Source: Longirhabdus pacifica (GTDB taxonomy: Bacteria; Bacillota; Bacilli; Paenibacillales; DSM-105158). From it: DNA of 64,000 nt. The notes beneath the pieces were generated by a model that searched no databases, was not told the DNA's origin, and worked only from the letters and a program-made list of their open reading frames with translations. The translations under genes were made by a program, and so were the position numbers. The DNA lies in NCBI RefSeq assembly GCF_004115085.1, contig NZ_QXJP01000002.1, positions 62,001 through 126,000 of the forward strand. Direction: 5' to 3'. Positions 55,777 to 64,000 of the stretch are shown in pieces. Each line of letters starts with the position of its first letter. Position 1 is the first letter of the stretch.

Positions 55777-57369
55777 ATGCACAAAAAAATTCGCTATCTA
55801 TTATTATTGTCACTAATGACTGTAACTATATGGTTTATCGGTTCAATTTTACATATGCATGTTTTTGATCATGAGGATGTAACGCCCGAAACTCCTGTTA
55901 TACAAGAAGATATCGTACAACCTATCACGTTAACGACCGCAAGTGATAGATTAAAGAAAGAAGAACAATTTGAGCATCCTCGGTTTATACAGCTCATGTA
56001 TATGGATGTTGACGAAAAATATAGAGATATTAAAGACGGAGATATCATACCCTCAATTACTAACATGATAAAAATGAGAGTCAGTAAATCAGTAGATGAT
56101 CAAGACATCGGTAACTTCATCCTACAAGATCAAAATAAAGCCAACATCCCGCTCACGTTTCGCAATCAAGTCGTTACAAAGTTTTTTACGGATATGTACT
56201 TTGTGGTGGAAGGGCAACTGAATGAAAATTCGATCTATACGATGAAAGCTCCTATTCCCTCTATACATGATAACGCTATACTGGATTCATCATTTACGAT
56301 TTCATTCACTACGGATTCGGCATCTCAAGCGGATATTGATACACAACATGTCACCTATTTTCACGATTCACCAATTACATTTTTACGTACTTTATCTCCC
56401 TATCTTCAGTTAGATATAGATGCCAGCCATTGGGCTTATCGCGCGACAAATACTTTTATTAGAGCAGATATCGTCAGTGGATATCATGTCAGCCCTTATG
56501 AAACGTACGTGTATCCCGATCAACCGATGACAAGAGCCGAGATGGTGTCTACATTAGCGGCATTATTAGGATATGAATCAACAGAGAATGGGCATACATA
56601 TTTTGAAGATGTGAACCGTAACGACTGGTATAGTGAAAGTGTAGCCGCTGCATATGAGGCGAATGTCATTAGTGGTACAGATGCTGAGCATTTTGAGCCC
56701 GATCGCCACATTACACGAGATGAAATGATCACGATGGTAGTGAGGGCATTTTCAGGAAAAATAAACATGCCGAACGAACATGAGACGTTGTTTAAAGATG
56801 TAGAACAATATTGGGCAACTACATATATTCAAACAGCGCAACATCTCACTATAGCTACAGGGTACACCGATTTCACATTTCGACCGTATCAAGTTGCGAC
56901 GAGAGCAGAAGTGTTTTCTGCATTGTACAAAGCTAGTATGCTTGCCAATGTTCAACTTCCATCTAACGAAGCATTAATCACATCATTTTCAAATTATTAT
57001 ACAGCATGGAAAAACACGTATGAAACAAAAAAATCATACTATTCTACTGACTGGCTTTCTTCCTATACGACTGGTTTTTATGCAGCGGTTATGAACATGA
57101 ATGCAAGCTTTTATGATTATGCACAAAAAGAAGGATTCGATGTATATGCAACATACAACCCAGATCCTTCCGTGGAAGTTTTATTTAAATCGGAACTATT
57201 TGCTATGATTGAAGTCACCGATGCTCATAGTAAGCTGCATGTAACGAAAGATGGAGAAACTGTAAATTACTACGATGATAAAGATACAACGGGGACACAA
57301 ATATATTACATGAAAAAAGATGCTCAAGGTGCTTGGAAGTTATATGATATGTTAGAGTATAGTGCCTAA
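55777..57369 (+). CDS. SLH-domain surface protein with membrane anchor
   Basis: A 530-residue protein. A basic N terminus and one hydrophobic helix (YLLLLSLMTVTIWFIGSIL) may be an uncleaved signal anchor. A beta-rich region (about 60-200) comes first, then three SLH modules (about 215-395; YPDQPMTRAEMVSTLAALLG, FEPDRHITRDEMITMVVRA, FRPYQVATRAEVFSALYKA). The last 130 residues (YYTAWKNTYETKKSYYS, QIYYMKKDAQGAWKLYDMLE) look like a small alpha+beta domain of the NTF2-like kind (weak). SLH modules in the middle of the chain rather than at one end are less usual. ATG 55777 lies seven bases after AGGAGG; an earlier ATG at 55741 has no site. Confidence 0.85.
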   Translation: MHKKIRYLLLLSLMTVTIWFIGSILHMHVFDHEDVTPETPVIQEDIVQPITLTTASDRLKKEEQFEHPRFIQLMYMDVDEKYRDIKDGDIIPSITNMIKMRVSKSVDDQDIGNFILQDQNKANIPLTFRNQVVTKFFTDMYFVVEGQLNENSIYTMKAPIPSIHDNAILDSSFTISFTTDSASQADIDTQHVTYFHDSPITFLRTLSPYLQLDIDASHWAYRATNTFIRADIVSGYHVSPYETYVYPDQPMTRAEMVSTLAALLGYESTENGHTYFEDVNRNDWYSESVAAAYEANVISGTDAEHFEPDRHITRDEMITMVVRAFSGKINMPNEHETLFKDVEQYWATTYIQTAQHLTIATGYTDFTFRPYQVATRAEVFSALYKASMLANVQLPSNEALITSFSNYYTAWKNTYETKKSYYSTDWLSSYTTGFYAAVMNMNASFYDYAQKEGFDVYATYNPDPSVEVLFKSELFAMIEVTDAHSKLHVTKDGETVNYYDDKDTTGTQIYYMKKDAQGAWKLYDMLEYSA

Positions 57370-57394
57370 TTTGCTTTTAGCTTGCTCTTATTTT

Positions 57395-57745
57395 CTACTT
57401 TTCTAAACATTGCACTTCTAATTGTTCTCCTTCTATTACGATCGCTGTCATACCTTTATTTTCTGCTATCGTTTCATGCCACTCGCCTTCTTGCCAAAAC
57501 ACAGCATCTCCACTGCAAACACGATGCCATTTATCCTCTGCCCCTCTTACTTTTCCATCTCCTGCAATAACGATGAGGAGTTGAGATACTTTAGCTTGAT
57601 GCCATCCAATGACCCCAGATTGTTCAAGGTGCATACACCCCATATGTACGTTACGAGATGATTGTAGAATTTTGGACATGACAAAGTTAGAATCATACTG
57701 TGTAATATGCTTCCCATGTTCTTTATTTAGACTGTACAGCTTCAT
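57395..57745 (-). CDS. Small cupin-domain protein
   Basis: A 116-residue single cupin barrel. Motif 1 is around GWHQAKVSQLLIVIAGDGKV and motif 2 is GDAVFWQEGEWHETIAE. His residues sit near the metal-binding positions, although motif 1 has only one clear His. It could be a metal-dependent enzyme or a sensor; no function can be assigned. The start is ATG 57745, six bases after GAGGAG. It converges with the SLH gene upstream, with 25 nt between the stop codons. Confidence 0.72.
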   Translation of the reverse strand: MKLYSLNKEHGKHITQYDSNFVMSKILQSSRNVHMGCMHLEQSGVIGWHQAKVSQLLIVIAGDGKVRGAEDKWHRVCSGDAVFWQEGEWHETIAENKGMTAIVIEGEQLEVQCLEK

Positions 57746-57794
57746 TTGCATCTCCTCTTCCATTTTTTTAAAATAAACTAAATTTTATTTAAAA

Positions 57795-57998
57795 CTATTC
57801 ATGTTCTTTTGGTCGATCTTTCTTTAGTTGTTTTATTCTTAACCATCCAATTATAAAATGCGTTACACTAAATGGAAAAAGTATAATAGGAGTAGCATTA
57901 TAGATATAGTTTTCATTTACAATGTTATATATCACTATAATAGGAATAAAAATAATCATTAGCCCAGAAAGTATGACCAGAATATAACCTCTTATCAA
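57795..57998 (-). CDS. Small two-helix membrane protein, unknown
   Basis: A 67-residue protein with two hydrophobic helices (YILVILSGLMIIFIPIIVIY and IILFPFSVTHFIIGWL) and a charged C-terminal tail (RIKQLKKDRPKEHE). The start is TTG, about six bases after GGGGGAGG. No family was recognised. Confidence 0.6.
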   Translation of the reverse strand: MIRGYILVILSGLMIIFIPIIVIYNIVNENYIYNATPIILFPFSVTHFIIGWLRIKQLKKDRPKEHE

Positions 57999-58087
57999 TG
58001 TTTCCTCCCCCTTTTTTTTCTAATTAGTATATTAAGCTACTATAAAAAGTTGTTTTTTGATGTTGAGAAACTTAGATGTCCCACACC

Positions 58088-58417
58088 TTAGTGTATAAAT
58101 AGTCCTAATCCTATACAAATAGTTACTATACCTATGTTCATCCATAACCATTTTCCAGAAATTTTAGTATGTACATTACTTTTATACCAACCTGAAAATT
58201 GCAATTTGTTTCTGTAGACTAAAAATATCACCAAAACATTACCAATCCACATCAAATAATAATTAATATCTATAAATTCTTTTTTCCATATCAACTCATA
58301 TATTCCAATTTCAATCTTAGTAAGTATAAACATGCCTAAAAATAATATAACGAGTATTCTCATTATCTCAACAATAAATAGAACAGCTTTCATGTCTAAT
58401 CTTTTTTCTCCTTTCAT
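58088..58417 (-). CDS. Small three-helix membrane protein, unknown
   Basis: Up to 109 residues with three hydrophobic helices (MRILVILFLGMFILT, YYLMWIGNVLVIFLVY, MNIGIVTICIGLGLFI). Two starts are possible: ATG 58417 has no site in front, and ATG 58393 has AAAGGAG but 14 bases away. It lies 89 nt before the 67-residue membrane protein in the same direction, so the two may be co-transcribed. Confidence 0.55.
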   Translation of the reverse strand: MKGEKRLDMKAVLFIVEIMRILVILFLGMFILTKIEIGIYELIWKKEFIDINYYLMWIGNVLVIFLVYRNKLQFSGWYKSNVHTKISGKWLWMNIGIVTICIGLGLFIH

Positions 58418-58574
58418 TAATTTTTATTTGTTTTCCAGTAAAGAAGTCAAATACGTTAAGTCAAACCAATTCGTTATTTTGTGTCATAAAGATGTTACCC
58501 ACCCTCCAAAAAAATAAATATTTATGATATCATTCATATCATATTCCAACACCCATATAAGGAGGAGAACTTAC

Positions 58575-59498
58575 TTGGAACTCATACACGTACATGGCAA
58601 TAGTTATTATGCAGATGGTGTATTATCAGTAGGCGTATATTTGCATCCACATAAAAAAACAGCAATCATTATCGACAGTACGAATGATAAAGATGGCATT
58701 AAAAAAGTAGACAAAGCCGTTTCTCAACTCGGGTATCAAATTAACACTATCATTAACACACATGGACATGCGGATCATATAGGTGGCAATGACTATTTAC
58801 AACGCAAGTATGATGACTTGCGCATTTATGCGACTGCATTTGAAAAGTCATTTATCGAACAACCTTATTTAGAACCGCTCATGTTTACAAGTGGTGCTGC
58901 ACCTTATGCACAGCTTAAAACAAAACAATTACAAGCTAAACCATCGATCGTAACCGATGTGATTCCTTTCGAAGATCATATTCGTCTTATTGATGGTGTT
59001 CCTTTTCACATTGTTACTACACCAGGTCACAGTAATGCCATGATAAATGTAATGAGTCCAGACGGAGTCATGTATGGTGCAGATGCGCTATTCGGCCCAG
59101 CCATTGTAGATAAAATTGGGCTATTGCTATTCACTGATATTGAAAAAACGATACAAACACTGCACAAATTAAAATCTTTACATGAATCCGAAACGATGAC
59201 TGCTTATGTTTTGTATCACGGTGGAGTAACAGAACATATGTCTGACTTGATACAACAACACATACAAGGAATTCAAGACGCTATCGCATATTTTAAAAAT
59301 GAAATTCAAATCGCTGGTGCGATCCCATTTCATCAGTTATTGCAACAATGCATGACACATTATAAAATTCCAGATCATGTTGCTCCATATACGTTTACTC
59401 ATACTGTCGTTCATGCCTATGTCTCCTATTTACAACAACAAGCATTCGTGAACTTGCACGTACAAAATGGAACATTGATTCTCTCTCACTTAGAATAA
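58575..59498 (+). CDS. Metallo-beta-lactamase fold hydrolase
   Basis: A 307-residue MBL-fold protein. The zinc motif is TIINTHGHADHIGG (His-x-His-x-Asp-His), with further ligands in TTPGHSNAMI and MYGADALFGP. A helical C-terminal domain of about 90 residues follows, with YVLYHGGVTEH carrying the last His. Members include thiol esterases, glyoxalase II-like enzymes and lactonases; the reaction is not evident. The start is TTG 58575, nine bases after AAGGAGG; an earlier in-frame ATG at 58524 has no site. Confidence 0.82.
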   Translation: MELIHVHGNSYYADGVLSVGVYLHPHKKTAIIIDSTNDKDGIKKVDKAVSQLGYQINTIINTHGHADHIGGNDYLQRKYDDLRIYATAFEKSFIEQPYLEPLMFTSGAAPYAQLKTKQLQAKPSIVTDVIPFEDHIRLIDGVPFHIVTTPGHSNAMINVMSPDGVMYGADALFGPAIVDKIGLLLFTDIEKTIQTLHKLKSLHESETMTAYVLYHGGVTEHMSDLIQQHIQGIQDAIAYFKNEIQIAGAIPFHQLLQQCMTHYKIPDHVAPYTFTHTVVHAYVSYLQQQAFVNLHVQNGTLILSHLE

Positions 59499-59507
59499 AT
59501 AAAAATT

Positions 59508-59547
59508 CGCTTTTCATGCCAGTTCAAAGTGAACGACACAAAAAGCG
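59508..59547 (-). terminator. Terminator of rocD
   Basis: CGCTTTT pairs with AAAAGCG, with an inner GTTC/GAAC pair; on the minus strand AATTTTTATTT follows. Confidence 0.7.
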
Positions 59548-59583
59548 GTTTACTATTTACATGATTAGCTTGAAGATGAAGAA

Positions 59584-60798
59584 TTATGAGTTCGGCTGCA
59601 ACACTTGTTTGATGTGCTGTAGAGCCCAATCAATTTCTTCTTTTGTAATCGTTAATGGCGGAGCAAAGCGGATGGTGTTCTCATGTGTTTCTTTACATAA
59701 CAACCCTTTTTGCTTTAATTGTTCACAGTAAGGTCTAGCTGGGGTATGCATTTCTACACCAATAAACAACCCTTTGCCGCGAACTTCTTTGATGTCGTCA
59801 TGGTTTATTTTATTTAGCTCATCCATAAAATATTGACCTAGCTCTAATGAACGCTCTACTAACTTTTCTTCTTCGATTACATCCAGTGCTGCTATCGCTA
59901 CTGCGCAAGCGAGTGGATTTCCTCCAAATGTGGAACCGTGGGAACCAGGGTCAAATACCCCTAATATTTCTTTATCCGCTGCTATCGCGGATATTGGGAA
60001 TACGCCACCACCTAGCGCTTTACCCATCACGTACATGTCTGGAACAACCTCATCCCAATCTGAAGCAAATGGTTTTCCTGTTCTTCCGAATCCAGTTTGG
60101 ATTTCATCAGCAACGAACAACATATTATGCTGTTTGCATAAATCGGCTATGTGTTTTAAATAACCGTCAGGTGGAATAATAATGCCTGCCTCACCTTGAA
60201 TCGGTTCAATGAGAATAGCTGCCGTATTCGGCGTAATCGCTGCTTTAAGCGCATCTATATTACCGTAAGGTATAATTTTAAATCCAGGTGTAAAAGGCCC
60301 AAATCCTTTGCGGTAACTATCGTCAGATGAAAATGACGTGATCGTAATCGTGCGACCGTGGAAGTTGTCTTCAAACACGATGATTTCCGCTTCATTTTCT
60401 GGTACCCCTTTATGCTGATGTGACCAGCGGCGAATCGCTTTAATCGCTGTTTCCACTGCTTCCGCTCCAGTATTCATCGGTAAGAACATTTCTTTTCCAG
60501 TAAACGCTGCCAACTTTTCATAAAACTCACCTAGTCTCTCGTTATGAAAAGCTCTGGAAGTTAACGTTACTTTGTCTGCCTGTTCTTTTAAGGCTTGTAT
60601 AATTTTAGGATGGCGATGTCCTTGATTCAATGCAGAGTAAGCACTTAATAGATCCATATATTTATTTCCTTCTGGATCTTTAACCCATACCCCTTCCGCT
60701 TCTGAGATGACAATAGGTAATGGATGATAATTATTAGCACCGTATTGAGATGTTGTCTTCAAAATCGCTTCTGTTCTTGTTTGTGTTCCACTAGACAT
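59584..60798 (-). CDS. rocD: Ornithine aminotransferase
   Basis: A 404-residue class III PLP aminotransferase. The start of the fold reads [15 protein letters not shown], with [13 protein letters not shown]; the PLP region has [27 protein letters not shown] and the Schiff-base Lys in [16 protein letters not shown]. These, with [15 protein letters not shown], identify ornithine-oxo-acid transaminase, which makes glutamate semialdehyde from ornithine in arginine breakdown. GGAGG lies seven bases before the ATG. No sigma-54 (-24/-12) promoter like that of the B. subtilis roc genes was seen upstream, and no rocE or rocF neighbours. Confidence 0.92.
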   Translation of the reverse strand: MSSGTQTRTEAILKTTSQYGANNYHPLPIVISEAEGVWVKDPEGNKYMDLLSAYSALNQGHRHPKIIQALKEQADKVTLTSRAFHNERLGEFYEKLAAFTGKEMFLPMNTGAEAVETAIKAIRRWSHQHKGVPENEAEIIVFEDNFHGRTITITSFSSDDSYRKGFGPFTPGFKIIPYGNIDALKAAITPNTAAILIEPIQGEAGIIIPPDGYLKHIADLCKQHNMLFVADEIQTGFGRTGKPFASDWDEVVPDMYVMGKALGGGVFPISAIAADKEILGVFDPGSHGSTFGGNPLACAVAIAALDVIEEEKLVERSLELGQYFMDELNKINHDDIKEVRGKGLFIGVEMHTPARPYCEQLKQKGLLCKETHENTIRFAPPLTITKEEIDWALQHIKQVLQPNS

Positions 60799-60976
60799 AT
60801 AGTAACCTCCTGCAATATGTTTTTACCTGTTTTACCTCTTCTTACCTTAGTCTACATATTATATATGGATAATCAAGTTTACATAGTATAACTTTAACAC
60901 GACAACTCACTAAACAAATGGATTTAATTTCAGTTTGTTGTATAAACATCTCATACACGCATCACATTTTAATGAT

Positions 60977-61095
60977 ATAAGTTGAAGAAACTTGTTGATA
61001 CAACTTATTACCACTATGCATAAGGTGAAGAAATCTCCTATCAACCTTTACGCCTGACTACTGAAGCGTAAACTTGTATATCATTATTTCTCCAA
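60977..61095 (+). repeat. Dispersed structured repeat, copy R5
   Basis: Hairpin A at 60977-61008 (32 nt; arms ATAAGTTG / CAACTTAT) is followed by AGGTGAAGAAAT, TTTACGCCT, a changed inner arm AAGCGTAAA, and ATTATTTCTCC. It is a full-length but diverged unit, 20-30 nt upstream of the arsR promoter. Confidence 0.85.
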
Positions 61096-61118
61096 TTTAA
61101 TGATTTTTTATTTTTCAC

Positions 61119-61170
61119 TTGCATCATAGTCCAATGTAGCATATAGTAGTATATATCAAAAAAAATTGAT
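61119..61170 (+). promoter_or_regulatory. arsR promoter and ArsR operator
   Basis: TTGCAT (61119-61124), a 17-bp spacer and TATAGT (61142-61147) form the promoter. ATCAA-N6-TTGAT (61155-61170) lies at the expected transcription start and has the half-sites described for arsenic-responsive ArsR repressors. Confidence 0.75.
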
Positions 61171-61193
61171 GCATAGAAGGATGAATACAATAC

Positions 61194-61502
61194 ATGAAGC
61201 CAATACTTGCAAATGAAAAAACATTTGAACATTATGCGGAAGCTTTTAAATCCCTTTCTGATCCTAAGCGACTAAAGTTGATGAATGAACTATGTGCACG
61301 TGGTCAAGTTTGTGTATGCGATCTGTGTGAGATCATGGAAATGAATCAGTCTAAACTTTCATACCACTTGAAAATACTATTGGACGCTAACCTTATTATA
61401 CAAGAGAAAAAAGGAAAGTGGAATTATTATGCTTTAAACCAAAAACAGGTCAATCATTTGTTATCATCTGAGCTATGTTGTCTATTTCGTCCGTCTGATT
61501 AA
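61194..61502 (+). CDS. arsR: Arsenical-responsive repressor ArsR
   Basis: A 102-residue ArsR/SmtB repressor. The metalloid site CVCDLCEIM (ELCVCDL-type; Cys-x-Cys plus a third Cys) lies in the recognition helix region, as in classic ArsR. QSKLSYHLKILLDANLII is the DNA-reading helix and GKWNYYALN the wing. A further Cys pair (ELCCLF) lies near the C terminus and could extend thiol ligation. Trivalent arsenic binding should release it from the operators at 61155 and 61520. It precedes arsI by 121 nt, but arsI has its own operator. Confidence 0.9.
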   Translation: MKPILANEKTFEHYAEAFKSLSDPKRLKLMNELCARGQVCVCDLCEIMEMNQSKLSYHLKILLDANLIIQEKKGKWNYYALNQKQVNHLLSSELCCLFRPSD

Positions 61503-61519
61503 TTTTTTTTGATCAACAT

Positions 61520-61535
61520 ATCAAAAATATTTGAT
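61520..61535 (+). promoter_or_regulatory. Second ArsR operator, before arsI
   Basis: ATCAA-N6-TTGAT, the same half-sites and spacing as before arsR, within a longer palindrome (ATATCAAAAATATTTGATAT). It suggests that arsI is repressed directly as well as by read-through from arsR. Confidence 0.8.
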
Positions 61536-61623
61536 ATGAAAAGTTTTGAAATACGAGCTCACCTTTTATATCAAGTAAGATTAGCTCATATTTTATAATC
61601 CCATTAAGAAAGAAGGAATAACG

Positions 61624-62046
61624 ATGTATATGCACGTAGGTTTACATGTCACGAACTTAGCAGCATCCACTGCATTTTACGCAACATTATTTGGAGTAGA
61701 TCCAGTCAAGGTGAAGACGAACTACACTAAGTTTTTATTAGAGAACCCTGCTTTACATTTCACTTTACGCCCTGTAGCGAAGGTAGAAGGGAATCACATT
61801 AATCATTTCGGTTTTCAAGTTGGAAGTTCCCATGAATTAAATCAACACAAACAACGGCTAACTGAATCAGGTCTTATAGATCGAGAAGAAAATGATACGA
61901 CATGCTGTTATGCCAAACAAGATAAATTTTGGCTTGTCGATCCAGATGGACATGAGTGGGAGTTCTTTTTAACAAAAGAAGACACTAAAGTAGACACAGT
62001 AAAACATGAAGAAACACAATCAGGTGACACTTGCTGTACAACATAG
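61624..62046 (+). CDS. arsI: ArsI-like carbon-arsenic lyase (VOC family)
   Basis: A 140-residue vicinal-oxygen-chelate protein. N-terminal HVGLHVTNLAASTAFYATLF starts the fold, and FWLVDPDGHEWEFFL carries a metal-ligand Glu. Two features mark ArsI: the vicinal Cys pair in TTCCYAKQDKFW, which binds trivalent organoarsenicals, and a C-terminal Cys pair (GDTCCTT). ArsI breaks the C-As bond of methyl- or phenyl-arsenite using iron(II) and oxygen (known). Its place after arsR and the matching operator support the call. CadI-type names for this family refer to the same group. The usual arsenite efflux gene is absent here. Confidence 0.87.
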   Translation: MYMHVGLHVTNLAASTAFYATLFGVDPVKVKTNYTKFLLENPALHFTLRPVAKVEGNHINHFGFQVGSSHELNQHKQRLTESGLIDREENDTTCCYAKQDKFWLVDPDGHEWEFFLTKEDTKVDTVKHEETQSGDTCCTT

Positions 62047-62164
62047 TTAAATGATATCACCAGCTTCACTGATGAAATTAACTTTTTATCTTTTTATGAT
62101 AAATATGACCTTGCATGATCTTGTAGTTTTGTAAAAGTGTAATGAAAATAGGGCCATGTGATGA

Positions 62165-64000
62165 CTACATGGCCTCTACCTTGACTGCACATCGTTTAAA
62201 CTCAGGCATGCGACATGTCGCTTCTAACTGATCGCTTGTCAATGTATTAATGGACAGTTGCTTACCCCAATGAAAGGGAACAAAAATAGTATTAGGTTGA
62301 ATTTTGTCCGTAATTTTAGCCTGCAATGTAATAGATCCTCGTCGACTTGTTATTTTAATCATTCGCTTCCCTGCAAGCTTTATTTTTTTGGCTAGCCAAG
62401 GGTGTATTTCAGCAACAGGTACAGGTGCTTTTTGTTGTAACTTTGGTGTTCTTCTTGTCTGTGAGCCACTCAAGTAATGAATACCCAACCTTCCTGTCGT
62501 TAAAATATGAGGATAGTGTTCGTCTACTGCCTCACCACTCCATTTGGGTACAATGGCATGAAAATACGCTCTACCATCATGATGAGCAAAGGTATGCTCA
62601 AACATGGTTGGTGTTCCTGCATGATCTGTCGTTGGACAGGGCCAGAACACACCATCATGCTCCACTAATTTACGTATCGTTAACCCGCTATAGTCTGCTT
62701 TCCCACCCTTGGAAGCTACGCACAATTCATCGAAAATATCTTCTGCTGTTTCATACGGAAAAAAAGCTCCCTTTCCAAGGCGTGTTGCTAACTCTACGAT
62801 GATTTCCGAATCTAATTTAGCATCTTTCGGCAGTACACTTGCTTGCGGTCGATAAAATACTCTTCCTTCTAAATTCGTTAACGTTCCTGCAGCTTCTAAA
62901 AAGGAAGAACCGGGAAGAAACACGTCTGCATATTGTGCAGTTTCCGTCTCAAATAAATCAATGACGATGAGCAAGTCTAGTTTTTGAAGTGCAGCTTCTA
63001 CATAGGAACTGTTCGGACTAGACACAACAGGATTAGAACCTAACACCATCATCGCTTTAATTTCTCCTTGATGAATTTTATCAAACAGTTCATAAGCAGA
63101 AACCCCTTTGCGAGGAAGATCTTTGGCCTCTATGCCCCATACTTTGGCAATTTCATTTCGATCTTTTTCATTTTCAATAGAACGGTAACCTGGAAGTTGA
63201 TCTGCTTTCTGCCCATGTTCTCTCCCGCCTTGCCCATTCGCTTGACCCGTTACAGCCCCAAAGCCACAACCTTCTCTACCTATTTTCCCTGTTACGAGAC
63301 ATAAATTAATATAGTTTAGTGTATTATCTACTCCGTCTGCTTGTTGCTCCACGCCCCTCGCCGTCATAACGATACCACTATCTGCCTGTGCAAATTGTCT
63401 CGCAATCGTTCTCGTTTTGGCAGCTAATATGCCTGTCATTTCTTCTACTCTCTCTGGTGTATAGGATGCTACTGTCTCCATCAGCGAGGCAATTCCTGAC
63501 GTTCTTTCTTCTATAAAAGTGTGATCCCACCATTGTTCGGAGATGATAACATGCAACAGCCCATTCACGAAAATAGAATCATGCCCCGGTTCCAGACGTA
63601 CGTGTATATCCCCGATTTTAGACGTCAATGTGTTTCGTGGGTCAATCGTAACGATGGTTGCGCCTGCTTTTTTTGCTTGTAGAAGATATGGCATCATCGT
63701 AGGTTGGCATTCTGCTATATTTGTTCCTGCTAGAATAATATATTTTGACTTAGCAATATCTTGTAAAGGAAACGTCATGCCACGATCTATACCAAACGCT
63801 TTTGTCGCTGCTGTCGCCGCAGAAGACATACAGTAACGGCCATTGTAATCGATATATTTGGATTGCAAAGCGACGCGTGTAAATTTCCCTAACAAATATG
63901 ACATTTCATTTGTAAGTGATCCGCCGCCATACACCGCTACTGCATCTTTTCCGTGTGCTTGTTGCAGCGACAATATGTTATCCGCTACATAGGATAAAGC
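62165..64000 (-). CDS. nasC: Assimilatory nitrate reductase catalytic subunit, N terminus beyond window edge
   Basis: Partial: the frame is open to base 64000, with about 611 residues visible; the N-terminal iron-sulfur segment is missing. Molybdopterin oxidoreductase motifs: RYCMSSAATAATKAFGIDRG, AGTNIAECQPTMMPYLLQA, the NasC hallmark GQANGQGGREHGQKADQLPG, MVLGSNPVVSSPN, VFLPGSSFLEAAGT, and the C-terminal TTGRLGIHYLSGSQTRRTP and CRMPEFKRCAV. The last two form the molydop-binding domain. It reduces nitrate to nitrite for nitrogen assimilation in the cytoplasm. A formate dehydrogenase alpha subunit is the main alternative but fits the signature less well. The gap to arsI is short and has no clear terminator. 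Confidence 0.88.
   Translation of the reverse strand, partial: ALSYVADNILSLQQAHGKDAVAVYGGGSLTNEMSYLLGKFTRVALQSKYIDYNGRYCMSSAATAATKAFGIDRGMTFPLQDIAKSKYIILAGTNIAECQPTMMPYLLQAKKAGATIVTIDPRNTLTSKIGDIHVRLEPGHDSIFVNGLLHVIISEQWWDHTFIEERTSGIASLMETVASYTPERVEEMTGILAAKTRTIARQFAQADSGIVMTARGVEQQADGVDNTLNYINLCLVTGKIGREGCGFGAVTGQANGQGGREHGQKADQLPGYRSIENEKDRNEIAKVWGIEAKDLPRKGVSAYELFDKIHQGEIKAMMVLGSNPVVSSPNSSYVEAALQKLDLLIVIDLFETETAQYADVFLPGSSFLEAAGTLTNLEGRVFYRPQASVLPKDAKLDSEIIVELATRLGKGAFFPYETAEDIFDELCVASKGGKADYSGLTIRKLVEHDGVFWPCPTTDHAGTPTMFEHTFAHHDGRAYFHAIVPKWSGEAVDEHYPHILTTGRLGIHYLSGSQTRRTPKLQQKAPVPVAEIHPWLAKKIKLAGKRMIKITSRRGSITLQAKITDKIQPNTIFVPFHWGKQLSINTLTSDQLEATCRMPEFKRCAVKVEAM

Noticed and set aside
60799-60976. 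Sigma-54 promoter before rocD, as in B. subtilis roc operons
   Set aside because: No TGGCA-N7-TTGCA type sequence is present in the upstream region.
61041-61232. 63-residue minus-strand frame
   Set aside because: It covers the arsR promoter, operator and start of arsR on the other strand and has no start signal.

Overview
The window is chromosomal DNA from a low-GC, spore-forming Gram-positive bacterium of the family Bacillaceae, perhaps a halotolerant genus because several secreted proteins are very acidic. This rests on strong Shine-Dalgarno sites before nearly every gene, sigma-A type promoters, the B. subtilis-like yngJ-HA-HB-G-F-E and appDFABC operons, orthologues of ysnE, tmrB, ykwC, ctaM/yozB, rocD and nasC, an exact PerR box before a catalase, and a BclA-like collagen protein. 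The genus is not fixed by the sequence. No rRNA, tRNA, CRISPR array, prophage or intact insertion sequence was seen.

Layout. 1-3257: a large S-layer-homology (SLH) surface protein, cut by the window edge, apparently starting at an ATT codon. 3.7-12.1 kb: surface and envelope genes, including three paralogous secreted proteins with Ig-like domains and a conserved Cys pair, a collagen-like exosporium-type protein, and two acetyltransferases. 12.4-20.0 kb: a complete leucine/isovalerate degradation operon (acyl-CoA dehydrogenase, split methylcrotonyl-CoA carboxylase, hydratase, HMG-CoA lyase) ending in a fused alpha-beta succinyl-CoA:acetoacetate CoA-transferase where B. subtilis has an acyl-CoA ligase. 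20-34 kb: resistance and stress genes (TmrB-like, kinase-like phosphotransferase, DJ-1 family, semialdehyde dehydrogenase with LysR regulator, ArsR plus peroxiredoxin, ankyrin protein, nitroreductase, CtaM, Rrf2 regulator, ABC-F, YkwC).

34.5-40.5 kb: the appDFABC oligopeptide importer, with a hairpin after the binding-protein gene. 41-47 kb: a membrane-anchored penicillin-acylase family hydrolase, a secreted lipase and catalase KatA with tandem PerR boxes. 47.6-48.0 kb: an unlisted, badly decayed MFS transporter pseudogene. 48-57 kb: a CNNM/CorC transporter, a DUF2339 membrane protein, a two-component system, a patatin phospholipase, a MurG-like transferase and a second SLH protein. 57-64 kb: small membrane proteins, a metallo-hydrolase, RocD, an arsR-arsI arsenical module with two matching ArsR operators, and the catalytic subunit of assimilatory nitrate reductase, cut by the right edge.

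The strongest signal not explained by genes is a dispersed, intergenic, highly structured repeat of 127 nt. Each unit is a constant 32-nt hairpin followed by a larger nested hairpin. It occurs at five loci in either orientation, once as 2.4 exact tandem units. Other unexplained structure: a promoter/operator element shared with identical spacing by the DJ-1 and aldehyde dehydrogenase genes, twin 31-bp operators over the nitroreductase promoter, and two genes whose ribosome binding sites point to ATT start codons.
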